From the NCBI GenBank assembly GCA_024639165.1, contig JAHEIX010000004.1, positions 43,708 through 107,707 on the forward strand: a stretch of DNA of 64,000 nucleotides. Direction: 5' to 3'. The stretch comes from UBA7446 sp024639165. GTDB lineage: Bacteria > Bacteroidota > Bacteroidia > Flavobacteriales > Flavobacteriaceae. The position numbers and the translations under genes were made by a program. The notes under the pieces were generated by a model. The model saw only the letters and a program-made list of their open reading frames with translations, did not search any database and was not told where the DNA came from. Each line of letters starts with the position of its first letter. Within the stretch, counting starts at the first letter, position 1. This document shows, in pieces, positions 1 through 7,122 of the stretch.

Positions 1-266
1 GCCAGTGGTGATTTCAAATTAACTTTTGCAGCTTCATATCCATCGTTCGTATCGGGATAATCATAGGGTGCCCATCCCCGTGCAACAGATCCCTCAACGG
101 GAAGTTGTGCCTCAATACCATTGCGGAATGCATCCGATTCGGCATAGGTTTTATAGCCTACAGACTCATACATGTTGGGAAAGTACTGGTAGTTGGGTTT
201 GGATGAATCAAAACAAGACACCAGTAACAAAGAACTTAAAACGGCAAGGATACTTACTTTTTTCAT
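1..266 (-). CDS. actE: ActE, monoheme cytochrome c subunit of alternative complex III (partial, C-terminus off window)
   Basis: Only the first 88 codons are present; the rest lies beyond base 1. The protein starts MKKVSILAVLSSLLLVSC, a lipoprotein signal peptide with a lipobox ending in Cys18, so it should be anchored on the periplasmic side. The following residues (YESVGYKTYAESDAF, then VEGSVARGWAPYDYP) resemble the start of the ActE cytochrome c family. The CxxCH heme motif would lie further on and is not visible. The ATG overlaps the stop of actD by two bases, as expected for translational coupling. In the complex this subunit would pass electrons from ActA towards the terminal oxidase. 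The call rests mainly on gene order (actA-B-C-D-E) plus the lipoprotein start. Confidence 0.8.
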   Translation of the reverse strand, partial: MKKVSILAVLSSLLLVSCFDSSKPNYQYFPNMYESVGYKTYAESDAFRNGIEAQLPVEGSVARGWAPYDYPDTNDGYEAAKVNLKSPL

Positions 267-793
267 GCGTCTTGATTTTCGTGAATACTAACATCTATAG
301 CTCCTGAATTTTTCAAAAGACTAATTAATTTTTTTTCGTCACCTGATAAAGCTACTTGCATTAAGAACTTATCATCTGTGGTTTCGGGCATTGGATTTTC
401 AGCTTTTTTAAATGGCCACAGTCGGCTCCGCAAATAGAATGTAATGACCATGAGGTGTGCAGCAAAAAATACTGTCATTTCAAATATTACAGGCACAAAA
501 GCAGGGAGGTTTTCCATAAACGAAAAACTAGGCTTTCCACCAATGTTTTGTGGCCAATCGACTATCATGATATAATTAATCATGGTAATGGCAACGGCAA
601 AACCTAAAATACCATACATAAAGGCAGTAATGGCAAGGCGTGTGCTAGCCAGCCCCATGGCATGGTCAAGCCCGTGTACAGGGAATGGTGTAAACACTTC
701 CTCTATATGATACTTTGCTTTTTTTACGTCTTTAACCGCGTGCAAAAGCGTATCATCATCGTCATAAACGGCATGTACTAATTTACTACTCAT
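263..793 (-). CDS. actD: ActD, DUF3341 membrane subunit of alternative complex III
   Basis: A 176-residue DUF3341 protein. A soluble N-terminal part (KLVHAVYDDDDTLLHAVK, with EVFTPFPVHGLD near residue 35) is followed by two hydrophobic segments around residues 55-75 and 98-120, then a charged cytoplasmic tail. This is the ActD layout: a small accessory subunit with two helices that packs against the NrfD-like ActC in the quinol-oxidising complex. It overlaps actC by 8 bases upstream and actE by 3 bases downstream, so the three are probably co-translated. No cofactor motif is expected or seen. Confidence 0.9.
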   Translation of the reverse strand: MSSKLVHAVYDDDDTLLHAVKDVKKAKYHIEEVFTPFPVHGLDHAMGLASTRLAITAFMYGILGFAVAITMINYIMIVDWPQNIGGKPSFSFMENLPAFVPVIFEMTVFFAAHLMVITFYLRSRLWPFKKAENPMPETTDDKFLMQVALSGDEKKLISLLKNSGAIDVSIHENQDA

Positions 794-2171
794 GGCTATG
801 CGTGTTTTTGTATTTATCTCCCGATGTTTTCAAAATCGATTTCACCTCTGCCTGTGCAATAACAGGGAACGTTCTGGCGTACAGCAAGAATAGCACAAAG
901 AAGAAACCAATGGTTCCAATAAAGATACCTATATCTACAAATGTTGGTGAGAACATGGTCCAGGAAGAGGGCAAATAATCGCGGTGTAACGAGGTTACAA
1001 TGATTACAAAGCGCTCAAACCACATCCCGATGTTTACCACAATTGAAATGATAAAGGAGAACATAATACTTGTACGTAATTTTTTAAACCACATTAATTG
1101 GGGGGAGAATACGTTACATGTCATCATGGCCCAATATGCCCACCAGTAAGGACCGGTTGCGCGATTGAGGAATGCGTACTGTTCATACTCAACACCCGAA
1201 TACCAAGCAATGAACAACTCGGTTATGTAGGCGACCCCAACTATAGATCCCGTAATCATGATAACGATGTTCATCAATTCGATATGTTGTCTTGTGATAT
1301 AGTTTTCCAAATGCGATACTTTACGCATGATAATCAACAACGTGTTTACCATGGCAAATCCAGAGAAGATTGCACCTGCAACAAAATACGGCGGGAAAAT
1401 CGTGGTGTGCCACCCCGGTATAACGGATGTTGCAAAGTCAAAGGATACTATGGTGTGTACGGATAATACTAAAGGCGTTGCCAATCCAGCCAAGACTAGA
1501 GAAACCTCTTCAAAACGTTGCCAATCTTTGGCGCGTCCACTCCATCCAAAACTCAACAAGCCGTAAATTTTCTTCTGAAAAGGCTTGATAGCTCTATCAC
1601 GGATCATGGCAAAATCAGGAAGTAAACCCGTCCACCAAAACACGAGGGATACAGATAAGTATGTTGAGATGGCAAATACATCCCACAACAGAGGGGAGTT
1701 GAAGTTTACCCAAAGTGAACCAAACTGATTTGGAATAGGCAATACCCAATATGCCAACCATGGGCGACCCATGTGAATAATTGGAAATAGCCCTGCTTGT
1801 ATAACCGAGAAAATAGTCATGGCCTCCGCAGAACGGTTAATGGCCATACGCCATTTTTGACGGAATAATAAAAGTACTGCAGATATCAAGGTTCCGGCGT
1901 GTCCGATACCTACCCACCATACAAAGTTGGTAATATCCCAAGCCCAACCTACGGTCTTGTTTAGTCCCCAAACGCCAATTCCGGTAGAAACGGTGTAAAT
2001 GATACAGCCCAATCCCCAAAGGAAGGCCGTAAGGGCAATAGCAAAAGCGATAAACCACTGCTTGTTTGGTGGATTTTCCACGGGCGCAGCAATGTCAACC
2101 GTTACGTCATGGTACGACTTGTTCCCTGTTACTAAGGGCTTTCTAATGGGTGCTTCGTAGTGACTAGCCAT
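786..2171 (-). CDS. actC: ActC, NrfD/PsrC-like quinol-oxidising membrane subunit of alternative complex III
   Basis: A 461-residue polytopic membrane protein of the NrfD/PsrC family with about ten hydrophobic segments. A soluble N-terminus (ASHYEAPIRKPLVTGNKSY) precedes the first helix near residue 40. Conserved-looking membrane motifs include WWVGIGHAGTLISA near residue 85 and MTIFSVIQAGLFPIIHMGRP near residue 117. In this complex ActC is one of two homologous membrane subunits (the other is ActF, outside the window) that bind menaquinol and hand electrons to ActB. The start lies 10 bases after the actB stop, and the 3' end overlaps actD by 8 bases. Length fits the family. Confidence 0.93.
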   Translation of the reverse strand: MASHYEAPIRKPLVTGNKSYHDVTVDIAAPVENPPNKQWFIAFAIALTAFLWGLGCIIYTVSTGIGVWGLNKTVGWAWDITNFVWWVGIGHAGTLISAVLLLFRQKWRMAINRSAEAMTIFSVIQAGLFPIIHMGRPWLAYWVLPIPNQFGSLWVNFNSPLLWDVFAISTYLSVSLVFWWTGLLPDFAMIRDRAIKPFQKKIYGLLSFGWSGRAKDWQRFEEVSLVLAGLATPLVLSVHTIVSFDFATSVIPGWHTTIFPPYFVAGAIFSGFAMVNTLLIIMRKVSHLENYITRQHIELMNIVIMITGSIVGVAYITELFIAWYSGVEYEQYAFLNRATGPYWWAYWAMMTCNVFSPQLMWFKKLRTSIMFSFIISIVVNIGMWFERFVIIVTSLHRDYLPSSWTMFSPTFVDIGIFIGTIGFFFVLFLLYARTFPVIAQAEVKSILKTSGDKYKNTHSHE

Positions 2172-2181
2172 AAATCGTTCC

Positions 2182-5100
2182 TTAAGTGTTTCTAACTTTA
2201 ACTTGATACATCACATTCGGTTTTGTACCAATGCTTTCAAGCAGGTGATACATTCGATTGTCTTCTTTGAGGTGTGCTACCTCACTGTCTTTGTCATTGA
2301 TGTCACCAAAAGCCAAGGCGCCTGTTCCACACGCACTTGAACATGCCGTTTGGAATTCGCCATCTTTTATTTCGCGACCTTCAAGTTTCGCGTCTAAAAT
2401 GGTTTTTTGTGTCATTTGAATACACATTGAACATTTTTCCATTACCCCTCTAGAACGAACCACTACGTCTGGGTTTAATACCATACGTCCTAGGTCGTCG
2501 TTCATGTGGTAATCAAATTCGTCATTCTTATTGTATAAGAACCAGTTGAATCTACGTACTTTATACGGACAGTTATTAGCACAATAACGTGTTCCTACAC
2601 AACGGTTATACGCCATGTGGTTTTGGCCCTGTCGTCCGTGAGAACTTGCAGCCACTGGACAAACGGTTTCACAAGGCGCGTGATTACAGTGTTGACACAT
2701 AACCGGCTGGAAGGTAACTTGCGGATTGGCCGAAGGATCTTCCATTTTGTTAAAAGTAGATAGCGAATCTCCCAATCCACTGATGTTTTCTACTGTCTCT
2801 AAATCTCCTTCAAATGTATCTTGTGCAGAATAGTAGCGGTCAATTCGCAACCAGTGCATATCACGTGACTTACGGATTTCGTGCTTACCTACAACAGGGA
2901 CGTTGTTTTCAGCGTGACAGGCAATCACACAAGCGCCACAACCTGTACAGGAATTTAAGTCAATGGACAAATTGAAGTGGTGCCCTATTGAACGATCAAA
3001 GGCTTGCCACATATCTGCGTCTGGAGAAGTTACATCAATTTCTTCGTGATCACGAGACACTTGTGTCATCGAGTTCCAATATTTGGCGTCTTTGGTATTG
3101 AATATTTCAAGGGAGGTTTCACGAACAATCTCGCCCCTACCCATCAACGTGTTTTGCAACTGCGTACAGGCAAATTCGTGCATGTCGCTAGTAGCCGTCA
3201 CGGTTACGCTTTGTACTGAATTAAAGTTCTGATATAATGCATACGCATTAACACCAACCTGCATTTCAGATTTCATCCCGGCTGTTTTACCATAACCCAA
3301 TGCCAATCCAACAGTGCCTACGGCTTGTCCCGGCTGAATTAGTACCGGTGCTTTCACAACAATATCGTTGAGTTTGACTTCAGCAATACTGCCGTCAAGT
3401 GCACCATCTGACTGGTTGACGTTTTTTAATCCCAGTGCTTCTGCATCTGCTTTGGAAACGGTTAGATAATTATCCCAAGTAATTCGAGAAATAGGGTCTG
3501 GGAATTCTTGTAACCAAGGGTTGTTGGCTTGTTGACCATCGCCAATTCCTGTTTTGGTATATAGGTGTAATTCCAATCCTGCTTTAGATTTAGCGCGAAT
3601 AAGTCGTTGCATTAACGCATCTACATTATCGCGGTAACCAAGGCGGTTGCTGCTAGCGGTCACATAAAACCCATCGTGAAGGGCTTCGTTAAAGGATTTA
3701 CCGCCAAGAATATTGGCATTCCAGTAAGACTTGATGGCATCGTCATAACCTTGTGTACTGCCACTTAATTTGAGTAATACCTCTTGAAATTGTTTGGTAT
3801 CAAATAATGGACGAATCGTAGGCTGCATTAGTGCATAGTGACCCATTTTCATTTCCACATCGCCCCAAGATTCCAAATAATGAGGTGCTGGAGCTACCCA
3901 TTGGCAATGCACAGCTGTCTCATCATTTTTCATACTAAAGCTCACAGACAGTGCTGCTTTCTTAAGTCCTGCAATGAACGCATCGGCATTAGGAAGTGTA
4001 TATGCAGGATTAACCCCCGCCATAATCACACCAGATACTTTTCCGCTATTAAGATCGTTTACTAACTGGTTTATTTGGCTTGCGTCGCCTTGACGAAGTG
4101 ACGTATTCTGTCTTACGTCCATGACATCAGAGCCTAACAGTTCGTTGATGGCCAAAGCAGCGCGTTGAGCGTCTTCGTTCTGTAAACCGGTAACCACAAC
4201 AGCACCTTTGCCAGCTGCTTTCAGGGCAGTAGCAATCTCAGAAACTTTTGCGTTTAGCGCTTTTGAAAGCGAAGTCGGGTAAGACGTGTTGGTCAATGCC
4301 CCGTAAAGAGCTGCCAATACAAATTGTTGTTCGGTTGCAGTAGTGGGTATGCGTAAGTCAGCATTGGCGCCAGACAGGGTCATATTAGACTCAAACTGGT
4401 AGTGCTTAGACATCTTTGCCTTTCCCTTTTTCCCTTTTGGCACACGAGTTTTGGCATATCCTGTATCATATCCACCGCCTTGCCAGTCTCCTAGAAAGTC
4501 TGCATCAACAGAAACAATACAACTCGCTTTGCTGAAATCGTAGCTAGGAAGCGCACGTTTGCCGTATGCTTTTTCAAATGCATTGAGTGCCGCTGTTTCG
4601 GAAAGCGCATCATACACGTGATGGCTAACATTCGAGAACTTGGCTTGAAAATCTTTGATGATTTGATTCGTTGTTGGACTGGCTAAAGAAGGTGTAATTA
4701 ACGCAACTTCTTCACCCTTTTCAGCTAGTGCTTTGAGCTGTTGAGCAACATTTGACTCAAGGGTATCCCAACTTACACCAACGCCAGCTTGTGTAGGTCC
4801 TTGCACACGCATGCTGTCATAAAGTGACAAGACAGAAGCTTGTACACGTGCATTTGCAACATTATTTACAGGTGCATCAGGGTTATTTTCCACCTTGATA
4901 GGACGTCCTTCGCGAGTTTTAATAAGTATACTAGCAGTGTCAAAACCATCAACCAATGTAGTAGCGTAGTAATTGGCTATGCCTGGAATGATTTGCTCTG
5001 GCTGTACAACGTAAGGAATAGATTTGTTGATGGGGCCCTCACAAGCAGCTAGAGTAGCCGCAGCAGTACTAAAGCCCATATATTTTAGGAAATCACGACG

Positions 5101-5247
5101 AGAAGTATCGCTTTCTGGCAATTCGGAATTGCCTAACAGGTCTTCAGGAAGTTTTTGAACAAACTCCTTTTGAGCCAAATCCTCTGCCAAAGTTGACTGA
5201 TTGTTCAACTCTACTTCGCTTTTCCAGTATTTTTTTTGATTGGGCAT
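2182..5247 (-). CDS. actB: ActB, molybdopterin-like/iron-sulfur subunit of alternative complex III
   Basis: A 1021-residue fusion of a molybdopterin-oxidoreductase-like domain (about residues 90-720) with a four-cluster ferredoxin-like domain. Fe-S ligand motifs are CTGCGACVIACH near 770, CQHCNHAPCETVC near 850, CVGTRYCANNCPYK near 890 and CSMCIQMTQ near 940. A twin-arginine signal (SRRDFLKYMGF, residues 49-59) runs into AAC at 69, so Tat export and possibly lipidation are predicted. In ActB proteins the large domain is known to carry no molybdenum cofactor; the clusters carry electrons to the ActA hemes. I chose the ATG at 5247 (MPNQKKYWKS) because an upstream in-frame ATG at 5289 would run into actA. 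Confidence 0.93.
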   Translation of the reverse strand: MPNQKKYWKSEVELNNQSTLAEDLAQKEFVQKLPEDLLGNSELPESDTSRRDFLKYMGFSTAAATLAACEGPINKSIPYVVQPEQIIPGIANYYATTLVDGFDTASILIKTREGRPIKVENNPDAPVNNVANARVQASVLSLYDSMRVQGPTQAGVGVSWDTLESNVAQQLKALAEKGEEVALITPSLASPTTNQIIKDFQAKFSNVSHHVYDALSETAALNAFEKAYGKRALPSYDFSKASCIVSVDADFLGDWQGGGYDTGYAKTRVPKGKKGKAKMSKHYQFESNMTLSGANADLRIPTTATEQQFVLAALYGALTNTSYPTSLSKALNAKVSEIATALKAAGKGAVVVTGLQNEDAQRAALAINELLGSDVMDVRQNTSLRQGDASQINQLVNDLNSGKVSGVIMAGVNPAYTLPNADAFIAGLKKAALSVSFSMKNDETAVHCQWVAPAPHYLESWGDVEMKMGHYALMQPTIRPLFDTKQFQEVLLKLSGSTQGYDDAIKSYWNANILGGKSFNEALHDGFYVTASSNRLGYRDNVDALMQRLIRAKSKAGLELHLYTKTGIGDGQQANNPWLQEFPDPISRITWDNYLTVSKADAEALGLKNVNQSDGALDGSIAEVKLNDIVVKAPVLIQPGQAVGTVGLALGYGKTAGMKSEMQVGVNAYALYQNFNSVQSVTVTATSDMHEFACTQLQNTLMGRGEIVRETSLEIFNTKDAKYWNSMTQVSRDHEEIDVTSPDADMWQAFDRSIGHHFNLSIDLNSCTGCGACVIACHAENNVPVVGKHEIRKSRDMHWLRIDRYYSAQDTFEGDLETVENISGLGDSLSTFNKMEDPSANPQVTFQPVMCQHCNHAPCETVCPVAASSHGRQGQNHMAYNRCVGTRYCANNCPYKVRRFNWFLYNKNDEFDYHMNDDLGRMVLNPDVVVRSRGVMEKCSMCIQMTQKTILDAKLEGREIKDGEFQTACSSACGTGALAFGDINDKDSEVAHLKEDNRMYHLLESIGTKPNVMYQVKVRNT

Positions 5248-5257
5248 ATGTTGATTC

Positions 5258-6523
5258 TTAATAATGACACTTTCCACACTCCAATCCACCCATTTGGGCA
5301 GCGGTTAGTTTCTCTACTCCGTATTTTTTTGACAATTCTTCATGAATCTTGGTATAGTATCCATTGTCTTTAACATTCACGTTTGTTTCACGGTGACAGT
5401 TGATACACCATCCCATGGTAAGCGGTGAATGTTGGTATAAAATTTCCATTTCTTCAACAGGACCGTGACATTTCTGACACTCAATTCCCGCTACAGAAAC
5501 GTGCTGTGCGTGGTTGAAATACACAAAGTCTGGCAGGTTATGAATACGCACCCACTTAACAGGTTCTGTTTCTCCTGTATAGCTTTGTGTTGCTTCGTCC
5601 CAACCTACAGCTTTGTAAAGCTTTTTGATTTCGTTGGTGTAAAATTCCTTTGTGTATCCTTTTTCTAAATCTTCCTCACCATTGTATTCGGCAATGTTCA
5701 TGTGACAGTTCATACACACATTGAGTGAAGGAATACCAGAATGTTTGGAAACACGTGCAGAAGAATGACAATATTTACACTCAATTTGGTTGTCTCCAGC
5801 GTGAATTTTGTGAGAATAGTGTATCGGTTGTATGGGCATATAACCCTGATCGATACCTACTTGCATCAAGTAGCTATAACCAACATAAGCGCTTGAAAGC
5901 AACAAAAATATAACGGTTACAAACACCAAAAATGGGTTTTGTGCATAGGCTTTCCAAAGAGGTATACGCTTTCTTTTTTCTTTCTTAACAAGCTCAACGC
6001 CATTAGCCGCTGCAATCTTATTTAGTGTTTTGTTAACCAAAAACAACATGGTCACCAAAGCAGCCAAAACCAATAATAATACCGCCAAAATCAAATCGTT
6101 GGTGAAGCCACCACCTGATTGAGCAGCTACCGCGGCAGGCATTGCAGCTGCAGCCGGTGCGGGAGGTGTGTAGTCGGTATAAGCTAAAATATTATCCATG
6201 TCCTCATTTGAAAGTTGTGGAAACGAGGTCATAACTGAACCATTGTACTCTTCATAAATGGCAACCGCTTGGGCATCGCCAGACTTTACCATGGCGGTAG
6301 AATTCTTAATCCAACTGTAAAGCCATTCTCTGTCATACTTGGCAGATACGCCAGCTAGGGCAGGCCCCACAGCGCGTTTCTTGAGTTTGTGACAAGCAGC
6401 ACAGTTGGCGTTGAATAAGGATTTTCCTTTTTGGATGTCAGGCTCTTGGGCATTTACAGCGAAGCTGAAGCAGAGCGTTAGAAGCAGTAATGGAAGGTGA
6501 GCTAGAAAGCTGTCCTTGTACAT
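5258..6523 (-). CDS. actA: ActA, multiheme cytochrome c subunit of alternative complex III
   Basis: A 421-residue exported cytochrome. A signal peptide (cut near NAQ26) leads into a small cytochrome c-like domain with CAACH at residues 41-45. Two hydrophobic segments follow near 145-168 and 198-218, then a C-terminal pentaheme domain with CKYCH, CMNCH, CQKCH, CINCH and CGKCH; the last ends one residue before the stop. That makes six potential c-type hemes. In alternative complex III the pentaheme part connects ActB with the monoheme ActE and the oxidase. First gene of the operon: a -7 box and a 20-base palindrome lie just upstream. The extra N-terminal heme domain is discussed as a finding. 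Confidence 0.92.
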   Translation of the reverse strand: MYKDSFLAHLPLLLLTLCFSFAVNAQEPDIQKGKSLFNANCAACHKLKKRAVGPALAGVSAKYDREWLYSWIKNSTAMVKSGDAQAVAIYEEYNGSVMTSFPQLSNEDMDNILAYTDYTPPAPAAAAMPAAVAAQSGGGFTNDLILAVLLLVLAALVTMLFLVNKTLNKIAAANGVELVKKEKRKRIPLWKAYAQNPFLVFVTVIFLLLSSAYVGYSYLMQVGIDQGYMPIQPIHYSHKIHAGDNQIECKYCHSSARVSKHSGIPSLNVCMNCHMNIAEYNGEEDLEKGYTKEFYTNEIKKLYKAVGWDEATQSYTGETEPVKWVRIHNLPDFVYFNHAQHVSVAGIECQKCHGPVEEMEILYQHSPLTMGWCINCHRETNVNVKDNGYYTKIHEELSKKYGVEKLTAAQMGGLECGKCHY

Positions 6524-6542
6524 ACGAGGTTAATTGTTGGTT

Positions 6543-6562
6543 AATTCACACATTTGTGAATT
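6543..6562. promoter_or_regulatory. 20-base palindrome at the predicted 5' end of the alternative complex III transcript
   Basis: AATTCACA-CATT-TGTGAATT is a perfect inverted repeat with 8-base arms and a 4-base centre. It begins 20 bases upstream of the actA ATG and ends 6 bases from the actA -7 box, so it covers the predicted transcription start and the first transcribed bases. It could be an operator or a 5' RNA hairpin. The palindrome is observed; the function is inferred. Confidence 0.5.
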
Positions 6563-6568
6563 CGTCAG

Positions 6569-6576
6569 CAAAATTA
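6569..6576 (-). promoter_or_regulatory. -7 promoter box (TAATTTTG) of the act operon
   Basis: On the minus strand TAATTTTG fits the Bacteroidetes -7 consensus TAnnTTTG. It lies 45 bases upstream of the actA start, with no other gene on this strand between. No clear -33 TTG at standard spacing was found. Confidence 0.5.
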
Positions 6577-6723
6577 CGACACAACCCCCATTTTAAAAAC
6601 TAGTTAGCGATCAAAGTTTTAATTTATATTTCGTCTAAATAATATATTATGTATTTGATAATCAATGCTATATAGAAATAATGTTTAGCGTCTTTTTAAC
6701 AAAAATTAATTTAAATAATGGTG

Positions 6724-6731
6724 TATTTTTG
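6724..6731 (+). promoter_or_regulatory. -7 promoter box (TATTTTTG) of the SPOR-domain gene
   Basis: TATTTTTG matches TAnnTTTG and ends 6 bases before the ATG at 6738. The mRNA is predicted to be leaderless or nearly so, or to use the next in-frame ATG at 6750. Confidence 0.5.
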
Positions 6732-6737
6732 CCTTTA

Positions 6738-7121
6738 ATGAAAAACAACATGCGCCCACAAACAATCTGTTTTATTTTTTGTGTTTTGATAAACTGCTCC
6801 TACTTGATGGGACAGCAAGCACAAATTCAACTAAGTGCTCCCAAAAAACTCGATAGCTTACTCCAAAAAAAAATAGCCCTAGACCGATTGAATGCAGCCA
6901 AAAGACAATATACTATACAGGTTTTTTATGGAAGTTTTGAAGCTACAACAGCAGAATTGGAGCGATTTAAAGCCTTGTTTCCAGACATGACTGCCCAGTT
7001 GATTTTTGAAACGCCCAACTACAAAATAAGAACTGGTAATTATACCACAGAACGAGAAGCCTCAGCAGAATTGGAAAAAGTGAAACGGAGATTTCGCTCG
7101 GCTTTTGTGTTAAAACCTTAG
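6738..7121 (+). CDS. Exported SPOR-domain protein
   Basis: A 127-residue protein with an N-terminal hydrophobic signal (TICFIFCVLINCSYLMG, about residues 8-24) and a C-terminal SPOR domain (about 58-127). The SPOR pattern is visible as YTIQVFYGSF, then IFETPNYKIRTGNYTTEREA and a terminal basic segment. SPOR domains bind denuded septal peptidoglycan, so a role at the cell envelope or division site is likely but not shown. There is no other domain, which is short for this class. It is divergent from the act operon and converges on infB with only one base between stop codons. The ATG at 6738 sits directly behind a -7 box; the ATG at 6750 (MRPQ) is an alternative. Confidence 0.8.
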   Translation: MKNNMRPQTICFIFCVLINCSYLMGQQAQIQLSAPKKLDSLLQKKIALDRLNAAKRQYTIQVFYGSFEATTAELERFKALFPDMTAQLIFETPNYKIRTGNYTTEREASAELEKVKRRFRSAFVLKP

Positions 7122-7122
7122 C

